Shown: in pieces, positions 9,032 through 18,152 of the stretch
Position numbering within the stretch: position 1 is the stretch's first letter
Layout: every line of letters begins with the position of its first letter
Origin: Candidatus Kapaibacterium sp.
GTDB taxonomy: Bacteria; Bacteroidota; Ignavibacteria; Kapaibacteriales; Kapaibacteriaceae
Assembly (NCBI GenBank): GCA_022842685.1
Contig: JALHPC010000014.1
Span: forward strand, 1-60,015
Direction of reading: 5' to 3'
Length of the DNA: 60,015 nt
The notes under the pieces: generated by a model
The model's database searches: none
Told to the model about the DNA's origin: nothing
What the model saw: the letters and a program-made list of their open reading frames with translations, nothing else
Translations under genes and position numbers: made by a program

Positions 9032-10014
9032 ACGTCGTACACTTTAGCTCGCACCAGTTTGAACGTCAGGAGTTAGACCGTGCCAACGCTGGTCGATTTA
9101 GCGTAGTGCATCTTGACGTTCGACTTGATGTTACCACGGCAGTTCTTGCAGCGGGTGCACAGGCGATTACCATCTTTGGTAACGACGATGCCTCGGCTGA
9201 CGTGCTTCGTGCTTTGCATGACCTTGGTGTGCGACACATCGCTCTGCGAAGCGCGGGCTATAACCATGTGGCGCTCGACGTGGCTAGGCAGCTCGGCATT
9301 CGATTGGCAAATGTACCGGCCTACTCCCCCTATGCTGTGGCCGAACATACCATAACGTTGATGCTGGCGCTCAATCGAAAGATCGTGCGAGCGAACTCGC
9401 GAGTTCGTGAACTGAACTTCAGCGTCGATGGACTCGTAGGATTCGACATGCGCGGTAAAACCGTTGGTGTGATAGGAACGGGTAAGATTGGAAGCGTCCT
9501 TGTTCGAATCCTGAACGGCTTTGGCTGCCGCGTGCTTGCCCATGATACGTATCCCAGCGAAGAACTCATCCGGGATGGCGCCGTCACTTACGTTGACGTA
9601 GACACACTATGTAGTGAGTGCGACATCATTAGTCTGCTTGTGCCGCTCATGCCCGAAACGAAGCACATCATCAACGCGCGAACCATCGGACTCATGAAGC
9701 CGGGCGTGATGCTTATCAACACGAGTCGTGGCGGACTTGTTGACACGGTCGCCGTCATCGAGGCGTTAAAGTCAGGCCATATTGGGTACCTAGGACTCGA
9801 CGTGTACGAGCAGGAGGCAGGAATCTTCTTTCATGATCACTCAGACAACGTTCTTCAGGATGACGTCCTAGCGCGACTGCTTACCTTCCCCAATGTGTTA
9901 ATTACGAGTCATCAGGCCTTTCTAACGAACGAGGCGCTGAACAACATTGCTACGGCTACGTTCGCATCACTAGACGCTTGGAGAAGCGGTCAGAGAGCCG
10001 AACACGAGTTGTAG
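9028..10014 (+). CDS. ldhA: D-lactate dehydrogenase (2-hydroxyacid dehydrogenase, NAD)
   Basis: 328 residues. The enzyme reduces pyruvate to D-lactate with NADH. Evidence: Rossmann motif GVIGTGKIG in the middle, LRSAGYNHVALD in the substrate domain, PLMPETKHIIN, NTSRGGLVDT, and the catalytic His in ITSHQAFLTNEAL. VDTVAVIEALKSGHIGYLGLDVYEQE and FFHDHS are typical of the fermentative LdhA group rather than of phosphoglycerate or glyoxylate reductases. Start at 9028 has GGAG close by and overlaps the rarA stop; in-frame codons further upstream lie inside rarA. The gene faces terC across only 9 nt. Confidence 0.9.
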   Translation: MNVVHFSSHQFERQELDRANAGRFSVVHLDVRLDVTTAVLAAGAQAITIFGNDDASADVLRALHDLGVRHIALRSAGYNHVALDVARQLGIRLANVPAYSPYAVAEHTITLMLALNRKIVRANSRVRELNFSVDGLVGFDMRGKTVGVIGTGKIGSVLVRILNGFGCRVLAHDTYPSEELIRDGAVTYVDVDTLCSECDIISLLVPLMPETKHIINARTIGLMKPGVMLINTSRGGLVDTVAVIEALKSGHIGYLGLDVYEQEAGIFFHDHSDNVLQDDVLARLLTFPNVLITSHQAFLTNEALNNIATATFASLDAWRSGQRAEHEL

Positions 10015-10023
10015 GGAAGATGA

Positions 10024-10797
10024 CTATGAGCCACCTGTAATTTGGCGCTGGTGAAGCTCCAATGGTTCGCGGTTCTTCTTGCCTCGGTAGCGCATATTCA
10101 TCGTCTCGACCCCTACACTGAAGGCCATGGCAAAGTAAACGTATCCCTTTGGTACGTGAACATGGAAGCCCTCGGCAGTAAGAACAAGGCCCACCATCAG
10201 CAAGAAGGCTAAGGCAAGAATTTTAATGGTTGGGTGGTGTTGGATGAAGCCCGTGATGCTCTTAGCAGTAAGCTGCATGACAATAATGCTCACAACCACA
10301 GCGATAACCATGATAATGAGTTCATTGCTCAGGCCAATGGCTGTGATCACGCTGTCGATACTAAACACTACGTCAAGCATGATGATGTTCGCAATCACGG
10401 CAAACAATGATACGCGGGCAGCGGCACCAGCAACATCACTCCCACCCTCGAGCTTATCGTGAAGTTCGGTGGTGGCTTTGTACAACAGAAACAAGCCACC
10501 ACCAAGCATGATGATGTCGCGCCCAGTAACACCAAAGGGTGCATCCATAGCAAGTACGGCTGGAATCGAAAACAGTGGTTCCGTGAGGCCGGCAATCCAC
10601 GTTGCAGCAAACAAGAACCCAACGCGAAGGATGAGTGCGAGCGACAACCCTACTGTTCGTGCCGTACCCTGTTGATGTTCGGGAAGTTTTCCTGCAAGAA
10701 TGCCGATAAAGATGAGGTTGTCGATGCCTAAGACAATCTCCAGAACCGTGAGGGTAAGAAGGGCTGCAATGCCCTCTGAAGTAAACAGTACGTCCAT
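10024..10797 (-). CDS. TerC-family integral membrane protein
   Basis: 257 residues with about seven hydrophobic helices. The two acidic motifs of TerC proteins are present, LEIVLGIDNLIFIGIL near residue 20 and MLDVVFSIDSVITAIGLS near residue 140; the paired Asp residues are thought to bind a metal ion. Relatives (YgdQ, Alx, TerC) are linked to manganese export or to loading metals onto exported proteins. FITGFIQHHPTIK and FHVHVPKGYVYFAMAFSVGVE, where Glu follows, fit the YgdQ-like branch without a CBS domain. A single-gene unit, transcribed toward ldhA. Confidence 0.88.
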   Translation of the reverse strand: MDVLFTSEGIAALLTLTVLEIVLGIDNLIFIGILAGKLPEHQQGTARTVGLSLALILRVGFLFAATWIAGLTEPLFSIPAVLAMDAPFGVTGRDIIMLGGGLFLLYKATTELHDKLEGGSDVAGAAARVSLFAVIANIIMLDVVFSIDSVITAIGLSNELIIMVIAVVVSIIVMQLTAKSITGFIQHHPTIKILALAFLLMVGLVLTAEGFHVHVPKGYVYFAMAFSVGVETMNMRYRGKKNREPLELHQRQITGGS

Positions 10798-10836
10798 AAC
10801 GTTTGTGTTTGTGGTTACTACAGCACTCGAACGAAT

Positions 10837-11985
10837 CTACTCCGAGCCGCCGACAGTGGTGGTTGCTCGCTTCGCTTTAGCTTCTTCTTCGCGTTTACGT
10901 GCCTCCTCGGCTGCCGCAGCGCGTGCCTTGCGCTCGCGTCGCAACTTATTGAAGTTAATGCTCTCCCGTAGGGAGACGTCCTGACGAATCACGCCGCGCT
11001 CTCGCAGGATGCTATCTGCGGCCACGTATCGACGTCGATTTGGTAACGCACCGCGGACATCCTTAGGTATTTGCGACATAGGCACGAGCGCTTCTTCGAG
11101 CGCGAGCGGTTCTTTTGGTAGTGCAAGTACAACATCTCGCGTCGATGTGATATCCCACCATGGTCCGCCACGCCTTCTCGAGTAGTCGAACACGTCCAAT
11201 ACAACAACAGGTGTACCTGTAAATGGTATGGGGCGTCGCGTACTATCGAACTTCGCCTGGCGTACCCACTTGAAGAGCCACTCCGCATCGGGCAAGAACT
11301 GGCGAACACATGAATGGCTAACAGGACGGCCGGGCATTTCGAACTGGTGAAACGCCAGACCGGCGTACTGGTGAAAGTTCACCGTGTAGGGTAGACGCCA
11401 TGTTGAGTCCAGCGAGCTAAGTCGTAAACGCGCCTTCCAGTTTACTGCATAACGACCCGGGAACGTTGGCTTGCGCTCCTCGCCGGAGTTGACGGCTGCA
11501 AAGCGTACAAGCTCGCCATACTCGTAGCATGCGTACGCCTGCCACTTGTTGGAAACAAAGACAATCTTGGGAATCGTGTCGCCATGCTCGTAGTACTGGG
11601 GAAAAACCGAGTAAGCACGTCGGTCGGACATAATCGTGTCGGGAATCATCACTGTATCGCCGATGCGAAAAAACTGGATGTCCTTACGATTGACGGTGGC
11701 GAACGCACGATAGGCCAGATACGTTTCCCCTGTGGGAGCGTATGCGTGACGGATGGAGTCTAAGTGGCTGGCGGAACGAATAACGTCGCGGCGAAGCCCT
11801 ATCGGCGAAAAGCGGCGAGTAATCGAGTCGATGCGCGCAGCGCGGTCGGCCTCGGCCTTGCGCTTTGCGGCCATCGCAGCCGCCTCGGCTGCCGCGTCCG
11901 AAGCCCCCTGATCGACGTCGGAACAGGAGATAGCCAGCGAGCAAACGAGGCCAAAGAGGAGGTGAGCGACGGCGGGACGTGACAT
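10837..11985 (-). CDS. Lipoprotein L,D-transpeptidase (YkuD domain)
   Basis: 382 residues. A signal peptide with lipobox SLAISC is followed by an Ala/Lys/Arg-rich coiled-coil-like stretch to about residue 60. The catalytic domain holds the start IVFVSNKWQAYACYEYG and the core FHQFEMPGRPVSHSCVR, matching the YkuD motif (His, then SHGC-like with the nucleophile Cys and Arg). Such enzymes make 3-3 cross-links in peptidoglycan or anchor proteins to it. The usual Gly before Cys is Ser here (SHSC), a tolerated variant. The C-terminus ends in a second charged coiled coil (RERKARAAAAEEARKREEEA). An in-frame TTG 12 nt upstream could also start translation; no clear ribosome-binding site is seen for either. 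Confidence 0.85.
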   Translation of the reverse strand: MSRPAVAHLLFGLVCSLAISCSDVDQGASDAAAEAAAMAAKRKAEADRAARIDSITRRFSPIGLRRDVIRSASHLDSIRHAYAPTGETYLAYRAFATVNRKDIQFFRIGDTVMIPDTIMSDRRAYSVFPQYYEHGDTIPKIVFVSNKWQAYACYEYGELVRFAAVNSGEERKPTFPGRYAVNWKARLRLSSLDSTWRLPYTVNFHQYAGLAFHQFEMPGRPVSHSCVRQFLPDAEWLFKWVRQAKFDSTRRPIPFTGTPVVVLDVFDYSRRRGGPWWDITSTRDVVLALPKEPLALEEALVPMSQIPKDVRGALPNRRRYVAADSILRERGVIRQDVSLRESINFNKLRRERKARAAAAEEARKREEEAKAKRATTTVGGSE

Positions 11986-12184
11986 GGAAGAACGCAATTT
12001 ACAACGGTGGTTGCGTAGTTTCGGGATAGCTACGCGCTATTCAAGGCCTATTGATGGTGTTTCGCATGCGTTTCGTAGCCCGTGATAGCTCAATGGTGGC
12101 GTTGATGCACTCGAATGCCATCGACTACGCGTGGAGTTAGTGAAGCAATAACCTATGCAGGCCTGCCAAACTACCGGCGTGTTG

Positions 12185-12192
12185 TAGGTTCG
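12185..12192 (+). promoter_or_regulatory. Possible -7 box abutting the glutaminyl-cyclase start
   Basis: TAGGTTCG, one mismatch from the Bacteroidota -7 consensus TAnnTTTG, ends only 4 nt before the ATG at 12197. Transcription would start at or beside the ATG. No matching -33 TTTG is seen. Confidence 0.35.
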
Positions 12193-12196
12193 CCTT

Positions 12197-13024
12197 ATGC
12201 AGAGAAACTTTGTACTACAGGCAGTTGCGATTACAGCAACGCTGATGATGTTCGCGTGCTCTTCCGAGCGCGTGCCCGACGCACCGAAGTCTGCCGAAAC
12301 CCCGGCAACGCGCACGGCCAACGAGCCGATAGAGCCGCTTACGTATACCATACTTGCAACCCTACCACACGACAAGGCGGCTTTTACGCAAGGACTTGTC
12401 GTTGATGGTGGCGAGTTTTTAGAATCGACTGGACAAGTGGGTCAAAGCACGCTTCGACGCGTCGACATAGCATCTGGAAAGGTCGTGAAGTCGATAGCGC
12501 TTGATGCCAACGTTTTTGGTGAAGGTATGGCCGTGATAGGCAACGAAGTATTCGTGTTAACGTGGCTACATCAGCGGGGATATGTGTTTGACAGAAGGAC
12601 ACTTCAGCAGATTAGAACGTTTTCGTATTCGGGCGAGGGGTGGGGATTAGCTTCCGATGGCCGTGAGCTATTTATGAGCAACGGCACGAACATGATTACC
12701 GTGCATGATCCAACCACATTCGGTGTTCGGCGTAGCATTCCGGTGACCCTTTCCGGAAGACCCATAGGCGAGCTGAATGAGCTAGAGTGGATAGATGGAA
12801 TGTTATGGGCAAACGTGTGGAGAACCGACAACATCGTGCGCATCGATCCGGCAAGCGGAAAGGTAACGGCAGTACTTGACCTTACTGGCCTTTTGCCATA
12901 CGGGGAGCGGACGATTGATACCGACGTCCTTAACGGCATTGCGTGGGACAGTGCGAACAAGGCGTTGTATGTAACAGGTAAGAACTGGCCACACGTGTTC
13001 CACATCGCCGTCAAGAAGAAGTAA
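12197..13024 (+). CDS. Glutaminyl-peptide cyclotransferase, lipoprotein (QC)
   Basis: 275 residues. The enzyme turns N-terminal Gln of exported proteins into pyroglutamate. A lipoprotein signal (lipobox MMFAC) puts it on the periplasmic side. The body is a five-bladed propeller of the plant/bacterial QC type: YTILATLPHDKAAFTQGLV, GEFLESTGQVGQSTLRRVD, NVFGEGMAVIG, LTWLHQRGYVFD, GWGLASDGRELFMSNG, LNELEWIDGMLWANVW and LNGIAWDSANKALYVTGKNWP all match, including the Glu and Trp residues typical of the active site. In bacteria with T9SS many cargo proteins begin with pyroglutamate after signal removal, and several cargo genes here have predicted cleavage before Gln (for example AQ|Q), so cargo capping is a sensible inference. 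Confidence 0.92.
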   Translation: MQRNFVLQAVAITATLMMFACSSERVPDAPKSAETPATRTANEPIEPLTYTILATLPHDKAAFTQGLVVDGGEFLESTGQVGQSTLRRVDIASGKVVKSIALDANVFGEGMAVIGNEVFVLTWLHQRGYVFDRRTLQQIRTFSYSGEGWGLASDGRELFMSNGTNMITVHDPTTFGVRRSIPVTLSGRPIGELNELEWIDGMLWANVWRTDNIVRIDPASGKVTAVLDLTGLLPYGERTIDTDVLNGIAWDSANKALYVTGKNWPHVFHIAVKKK

Positions 13025-13149
13025 CGACGCGCTACGCAAGCGCACCTTCGTCGTCGGGTGCGTCACACTTTAGCAGCCAATCGCCACAAGGACTGTTGCG
13101 GACGGAAGTCTGCAGTGAATCACCGTTCAGTTCCTTTGGAGAATGGTCT

Positions 13150-15690
13150 ATGCTCGTTCCATCTACAACGCTTAGCACGTGGCACCGGCGCCGTGAACGC
13201 AAGTGGCGGGTACTGTTGTACATCCTGTTTTTGTTTGGCTTGGCCATCTTGGCTAAGGCCGACGCCGTTGTTCCATGGATAGACCTCGTCTATCCTAGGT
13301 CGGCCGTCCTGTCGTGCCGCGACAGCATCGTCTTGCGCTGGTCGCGGCCTTTGTCGGCCCTACCACCGCACAGCCGCGGTCTGGTGCATGCTTCTGCCGG
13401 GGCTGTGCGCATAGCGCAGGACGACAGTACCATCATCATCGACCCGCCGCAAGGCGGTTGGAGCGAAGACGTAGCCGTCGTCGAGGCCGAAGTGTCGGCA
13501 CTTACTGGTGTTTCGTCGGACGACCGACGCTGGTCGTTGCCACTACGTCGAGGCATGTTGGCACACTGTGTGGCGCGATGCGAGGGACACGTCCTACCCC
13601 CTGAAGATGTAGCTCGCTGTGTTGCCTCGCTAACAACCACAGTAACGGCTGGTGGAGCTGTTCCGATAGCCGCGCCGGGTACAATTGGTAGTCGGTGGCG
13701 ATTCAGGGAGTGGCGTTACCGCGACAGCGGCATCGTGCGGAAGCGCGACGACCACATCGTTGTAATCGAAGCCCCTTGCTGGGAGATACGAGATACAGTG
13801 ACCATCGAAGCGGTATATGAGCAAGACGGTATCGAAGACACCAACGACGGCAACGATGTGATTGAACTGCAGGAAGATGCTACTGATGATGCTGATCGCT
13901 TTAGGCTTCGAATCGAGATTCGGAATGTGGACAAGGACGTGCGATTCAATGCTGTTCAGGGTGTTGAGTTGCTTCCCGGAGATGTGTTTGACGACATTAT
14001 CGAACGCACGCAAAACGTATGTGTGCGGGCAACGACTTGCTGGGAAATCATTGGTGTGGTTGACAACAATGGACGGACGATGTTTACGCAGCCACAGAGG
14101 GAGTACTGCGGTGCGTGGACACTGACGAGGCCAACGACCATCGTACGGATTCTCGTTCAGCGGCGGACGATTCGACTGAACATTGACCGACTATGCAGGA
14201 GCAACGGCACCGCCGAGGGATACGACCCCCACTGCAGACCGCATAAGGACGGAACCATCGCTGTATGTGCCGAAACCAAGGCACATGGCTTTACACTCTG
14301 GTTGCCCATTTACGGTGTGGAATGCTCGGGAAGCAATGTAGAACGAAAAGAGTGGCTCGTACGCTGCGGCGACAGGCTACGCATTGCCGTCCGCGAGCAG
14401 CCCCTGCGCGACCTGTATTGGTACGGCTGGTTAACGTCGGACCTGTACCCACGTCCTGAGTACGTTGGCTTTGAAGATGGGGCCCATTGGTACGAGGTGC
14501 TCGTACAACTCGCGCACGCACGGATGGGTCAACCTTCCTGTCGGGGTGAAGCAGGCGATCACCCTGTCATCACCTTACGAGCTCTGTTCGATCAAGGTCT
14601 CGTAGTAGAGTCGCTTGGGTTACGTGTGCGCATTGAGTCTTCTGAGGCGGTATCCTTGGCAGGGTTCGAAGAGCGAACGTTTGATGCGCTGCGATTATCG
14701 GCGCTGGCTACAGACGAGCCGCCTGATGGTCGACAGCTTGAGTACCTTCCTGGCAAAGGCACGTTGGTGGTTGTGCGATTTAGCCGCCCTGTCGATCTCA
14801 CGACCATTAACGCCGGTGGGCTTGCCGCGGCAAGTTACGATAATGTCCACCCGCGATTCCCTGACCGCTCCACGAGCTTTGAAACGCGTTCGCAGTTTGA
14901 CGAGCGACTCGTGATTCGGTACGATGGTCCCAACATTCCGCCGCAGGAGTTTGAGTTCTACATCACAGACCCAACAACGTCGCCACGAAGGCATGCACTC
15001 TACATGGGTGAGATTCTATTGGAGGCGGCTACAAGTCTGCGTGCTACAGATGGTACGCCCATGGCGCGTCGACAGCAATTTGTACTCTCACGCATGGAGT
15101 ATCCAGGTGCTGCTCTTCGACTACAACATCTCTCCCTAGGGGGCATCGAATCACAAGGACCCTATGTGGGCATGGTACAGGGGTTTTCGGCAACAGCAAG
15201 GTCCTATCGTAATCAACAATACGGTTTTCGACTGCTGCCCGAATGTGAGGTCGACGAAGGATGCGTCTTCGACGTGGATGTAGGTAGCAACGTGGATGTT
15301 CACGGTGCCTTCGCCGTGTTCGAACCCAATGGGTTGTATCGTACCGAGGAGTTGCAAGCAGTGCTTTGGGGACTCGAGTGTTCCTCGCATGCGGACGTAC
15401 CGTTCGTGCGCGACGCGGTTCGCGAGGTACTCGTTCGTTCTGCCGATGTTCTTGCCGCGCAGTATGCCGGAGGCAGACGTACAGCGCCAATTGCGGCACG
15501 GCAAGCTGTTTATCACGCTGCGCGTGTTGACGTCGAAACCACACATGCTAGCGGCATCGAAGCTCTTCACTGGTCGCTCGTAGATGTTACCGCCGAGCGT
15601 CTTCGGCGCCCCTTTCAGGCAGTGTCGGGTGGAGATATACGGTGGACGTATGACGTGCGGCTCTATCCCAGAAAGGCGGTGCTTGAGTGA
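13150..15690 (+). CDS. Large exported protein of unknown function
   Basis: 846 residues with no family I can name. The N-terminus has a charged part (WHRRRERKWR) and one hydrophobic helix (VLLYILFLFGLAILA) that acts as signal or anchor. SAVLSCRDSIVLRWSRPLSAL near residue 45 and a later region with KGTLVVVRFSRPVDLTTIN and SLRATDGTPMARRQQFVL look like bacterial Ig-like (SbsA/Big-type) folds. The middle carries several Cys pairs (for example CVRATTCW, CRSNGTAEGYDPHC), so disulphides are likely. It has no T9SS sorting domain, ending VRLYPRKAVLE. The start has GGAG 9 nt upstream. Its stop overlaps the next start (TGATG); that neighbour does have a sorting domain, so both probably form one surface complex. 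Confidence 0.7.
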   Translation: MLVPSTTLSTWHRRRERKWRVLLYILFLFGLAILAKADAVVPWIDLVYPRSAVLSCRDSIVLRWSRPLSALPPHSRGLVHASAGAVRIAQDDSTIIIDPPQGGWSEDVAVVEAEVSALTGVSSDDRRWSLPLRRGMLAHCVARCEGHVLPPEDVARCVASLTTTVTAGGAVPIAAPGTIGSRWRFREWRYRDSGIVRKRDDHIVVIEAPCWEIRDTVTIEAVYEQDGIEDTNDGNDVIELQEDATDDADRFRLRIEIRNVDKDVRFNAVQGVELLPGDVFDDIIERTQNVCVRATTCWEIIGVVDNNGRTMFTQPQREYCGAWTLTRPTTIVRILVQRRTIRLNIDRLCRSNGTAEGYDPHCRPHKDGTIAVCAETKAHGFTLWLPIYGVECSGSNVERKEWLVRCGDRLRIAVREQPLRDLYWYGWLTSDLYPRPEYVGFEDGAHWYEVLVQLAHARMGQPSCRGEAGDHPVITLRALFDQGLVVESLGLRVRIESSEAVSLAGFEERTFDALRLSALATDEPPDGRQLEYLPGKGTLVVVRFSRPVDLTTINAGGLAAASYDNVHPRFPDRSTSFETRSQFDERLVIRYDGPNIPPQEFEFYITDPTTSPRRHALYMGEILLEAATSLRATDGTPMARRQQFVLSRMEYPGAALRLQHLSLGGIESQGPYVGMVQGFSATARSYRNQQYGFRLLPECEVDEGCVFDVDVGSNVDVHGAFAVFEPNGLYRTEELQAVLWGLECSSHADVPFVRDAVREVLVRSADVLAAQYAGGRRTAPIAARQAVYHAARVDVETTHASGIEALHWSLVDVTAERLRRPFQAVSGGDIRWTYDVRLYPRKAVLE

Positions 15691-16319
15691 TGACAACAGC
15701 TCTTTTGCAGGCGATAATTCTATCCTTGGTGTTGGCTGTATCGAACGGACGTGCTGACCATGTTGCTGCTTCGAAGGTCTGGATACGAGGCACAACCGTT
15801 CGAATCTCGTGGTATCCGGTGGCGGGAGTCGACAGTGCTGATGTGATCGTGTGGGATGCCAATCACCGCAGAAGAATTGTCCTAGCGCGATCCGTGCCGA
15901 TGAATGCGGGGCAGGCCGCGGTTGGAATTCCCGATTCGCTTCCAGAGCATGAATGGTATCGGCTACTGGTTGTTGGAGGAAGGCCAGCGCGACTTGTCCA
16001 TCAAGATTCGGAGTATCATGCGATCATGGGAGGGTATGAAAAGGTCACGCCCGAGGAACCATCGATCGGCGACGACACGCTCGTTGCTGTGGTTCATCCC
16101 AATCCCGCATCAGAACGAAGCGTTGTTACGTGGCCGTGGCATGACGTACAGAGAATCCTCGTGCGGTCGGTCCACGGCAAGGTTGTGGCTAGCGGCAGTG
16201 TAGACGGTGTCGGGCGTGTGTGGACAACATCGGTGGCAGAGTGGCCAGCCGGTGTGTACAGCGTCGAGCTCCACCGAAGGCGGCGTATCGAATGTATCAG
16301 TCTTATGGTGCTGCGCTAG
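15690..16319 (+). CDS. Secreted protein with T9SS C-terminal sorting domain
   Basis: 209 residues: signal peptide (LLQAIILSLVLAVSNGRA), a short domain KVWIRGTTVRISWYPVAGVDSADVIVW with fibronectin-like strands, then a type A T9SS sorting domain of about 75 residues. The latter shows VHPNPASERSVVTW, ILVRSVHGKVVASG, WPAGVYSVEL and the end LMVLR. Such domains direct the protein across the outer membrane and are removed on the surface. The body is too small for an enzyme I can recognise. ATG overlaps the stop of the 846-residue protein; a GTG one codon earlier is equally possible. Confidence 0.8.
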   Translation: MTTALLQAIILSLVLAVSNGRADHVAASKVWIRGTTVRISWYPVAGVDSADVIVWDANHRRRIVLARSVPMNAGQAAVGIPDSLPEHEWYRLLVVGGRPARLVHQDSEYHAIMGGYEKVTPEEPSIGDDTLVAVVHPNPASERSVVTWPWHDVQRILVRSVHGKVVASGSVDGVGRVWTTSVAEWPAGVYSVELHRRRRIECISLMVLR

Positions 16320-16323
16320 ACCA

Positions 16324-17688
16324 CTACCACAGGGTGTACGAAGCGCCCTGCCTAGGCACAATCACGCGCATTCCGGGGTGGCGGTCGAGAACATCTAAGG
16401 CAATGGCATCGCAGGCTTCGGTCGAGCCGTGGACGAGTACCAAGGTGGATGGCTTCACGTCATCGACGTAGGCAACAAGTTCTTCGGGACGAGCGTGCGC
16501 GGTAAATCTGTACGACTCGAGCGCACAGCTACGGCGCAAAAGCTTATTGCCAAACACAAACTTCTCGCCAGGCGCCGAGTTCTGCAGGGCATAGCCGGGC
16601 GAGTCGACATCTTGATATCCTACGATAGCGATTCCAAACGTAGGCCGACGTGCGAACATCATGGCAAGCCGCCACGACAACGTTGGTTGGTTGAGCATAC
16701 CGCTCGACACCACAACGAGGGAGGGATTCGAGAAGAACTTCTCGCGTTCGAGCTCGTCGGGGTTGATGCGCTCCTGTGGAATGTCCGAGATCTCGAACCC
16801 TGCATGTCGTACGGGCTCGGTGTAGCAGTAGTGGTCATAGACCTTGCTAATCCGCACGCCCATTCCCGCAGTGTAGATGGGCATGTGGGGAATGCTACCC
16901 TTGCGCATTAGCGAATGGAGGATTGTCAGTATCTCCTGCGTTTTACCAAGGGCAAACACTGGAACGAGCACCGACCCTCCGGCCGAGCTTACCTGTGTAA
17001 TGAAACGCGCCAAGCGTTGCTCCTCGGTGTGGCGATCATGGAGGTCGGTGGCGGCACCGTTTGTACACTCCATCACTAGGACGTCTGCATGTGTTCGCGG
17101 AAGCTGGGCGCCGCGTATGCTGGCTTGGTCAGTGAAGTTCACATCACCAGTAAGCATCACGCTGCGCCCCTGACATTCGAGGCGAACACCGGCAGAACCA
17201 AGAATATGTCCCGACCAATGCAGCGTAAGATCAACATCGCTCCTGCCGTTATACCCTCGCACCGACCGGACCTCGTTGTACGGAACGGCTTCGAAGGCCA
17301 TTCGAAGGTGGTCGATCGTGGCGCCTCTATAGAACTCTTCAACTTCGGCAGAGAGAATCTCTGGATGTTCCTTGCGCAGCAATTTGCCTGTGTTGTGCAG
17401 TGTTATCTGCGAAAGGTCCCTCGTTGCATGGGTCATCAACGGCCGCATCCACGGCATCTTGCGTAGTACAAACGGCACGCCACCCATGTGGTCGGTGTGG
17501 GCATGCGTTACCACCAGTACGTCGCACTGCTTGTCCCCTAGCGACTGCATATCTGGAAAGGCGCCCGCGTCACGCCGTTTTGGGTGCAGGCCAGCATCGA
17601 CCATCACGGCAGTGCCGTCGAGATCAACCACGCAGCAATTAGCGCCGATCTCTTCGGCGCCTCCAAGAACCGTTATTGTTGCAGTCAT
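16324..17688 (-). CDS. MBL-fold/beta-CASP RNA-processing nuclease
   Basis: 454 residues. Full metallo-beta-lactamase plus beta-CASP architecture: opening TVLGGAEEIGANCCVVDLDG, AGLHPKRRD, motif 2 VVTHAHTDHMGG (near residue 62), LTLHWSGHILGSAGVRLE, motif VMLTGDVNF, then the beta-CASP insertion with LVPVFALGKTQEILTIL and SSGMLNQPTLS, and the late FTAHARPEELVAYVDDV and LVHGSTEACDAIA. This is the CPSF73/YSH1-like group of zinc-dependent RNA endo/exonucleases. Substrates are probably mRNA or rRNA precursors. Close relatives act in the cytoplasm and have the same length. It is convergent with the T9SS cargo gene, 4 nt apart. Confidence 0.92.
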   Translation of the reverse strand: MTATITVLGGAEEIGANCCVVDLDGTAVMVDAGLHPKRRDAGAFPDMQSLGDKQCDVLVVTHAHTDHMGGVPFVLRKMPWMRPLMTHATRDLSQITLHNTGKLLRKEHPEILSAEVEEFYRGATIDHLRMAFEAVPYNEVRSVRGYNGRSDVDLTLHWSGHILGSAGVRLECQGRSVMLTGDVNFTDQASIRGAQLPRTHADVLVMECTNGAATDLHDRHTEEQRLARFITQVSSAGGSVLVPVFALGKTQEILTILHSLMRKGSIPHMPIYTAGMGVRISKVYDHYCYTEPVRHAGFEISDIPQERINPDELEREKFFSNPSLVVVSSGMLNQPTLSWRLAMMFARRPTFGIAIVGYQDVDSPGYALQNSAPGEKFVFGNKLLRRSCALESYRFTAHARPEELVAYVDDVKPSTLVLVHGSTEACDAIALDVLDRHPGMRVIVPRQGASYTLW

Positions 17689-17744
17689 ACGTTGCGCGTG
17701 AGGAACACTTCACGAGCGTTAACGGTTTCTGTGCACGTTTGGCG

Positions 17745-17957
17745 TTAGTCTTTTTGAGGTACCGGACACGTACGAATGCCCAATACCGAATACAGCGGGC
17801 AAACGCTCACGAGCGACGTCAGAACAAACACAACTCCAATAGCGGCTGCTATCCACATCATCGTACCCTCGATAACGTTCGTGGCCACCAGAATACCCAA
17901 TATGCCAGCAACAAGTAGGCGAATGCCACGGTCGATTGTACCCATGTTCTTCTTCAC
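17745..17957 (-). CDS. Small DUF2892 (YgaP-like) membrane protein
   Basis: About 70 residues: KKNMGTIDRGIRLLVAG, then two hydrophobic helices separated by NVIEGTM, and the end SVCPLYSVLGIRTCPVPQKD. This is the DUF2892/YgaP transmembrane family, with the two conserved Cys near the C-terminus. Function unknown; relatives are often fused to rhodanese domains, suggesting sulfur metabolism. Start choice is uncertain: a GTG at 17957 has GGAGG 4 nt upstream and gives the usual family length; an ATG at 17978 adds seven residues and an ATG at 17945 removes four. Confidence 0.75.
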   Translation of the reverse strand: MKKNMGTIDRGIRLLVAGILGILVATNVIEGTMMWIAAAIGVVFVLTSLVSVCPLYSVLGIRTCPVPQKD

Positions 17958-18122
17958 GATTCCTCCAAAGTTGTTCATTATGCCACTGGACGTTCCAGGC
18001 AGTCCGTGCAAACATCTGCAATCGCCCTCAATTCTCCCGTGACAACGGTCACAACGCCCCTTGTCATGGTGGGAAAGGGGCGTCGAAGTCCCCTACCGGG
18101 TGTCTGTGGCTGCGGGGATGCG

Positions 18123-18130
18123 TAGTTTTG
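18123..18130 (+). promoter_or_regulatory. Candidate -7 promoter box before the IcmF small half
   Basis: TAGTTTTG matches TAnnTTTG exactly, 22 nt before the ATG at 18153. AAGGA follows as ribosome-binding site. No good -33 element is seen at the usual distance. Confidence 0.45.
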
Positions 18131-18152
18131 TGGGCTTTTCCATCAAGGACTT

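Noticed and set aside
12077..12145. Possible tRNA: GCCCGTGATAGCTCAATGG resembles a 5' stem and D arm, followed by CTCGAATG.
   Set aside because: The rest does not fold: no acceptor 3' arm, no anticodon stem and the distance to the T-like loop is too short.
13290..15862. Several long antisense frames across the 846-residue gene.
   Set aside because: Products are of low sense (Arg/Ser/His-rich) and overlap an intact coding frame with a ribosome-binding site and a signal sequence; typical shadows in GC-rich DNA.
18039..18052. Inverted repeat GTGAC-AACG-GTCAC upstream of the DUF2892 gene.
   Set aside because: Only 5-bp arms; expected often by chance and no second copy was noticed.
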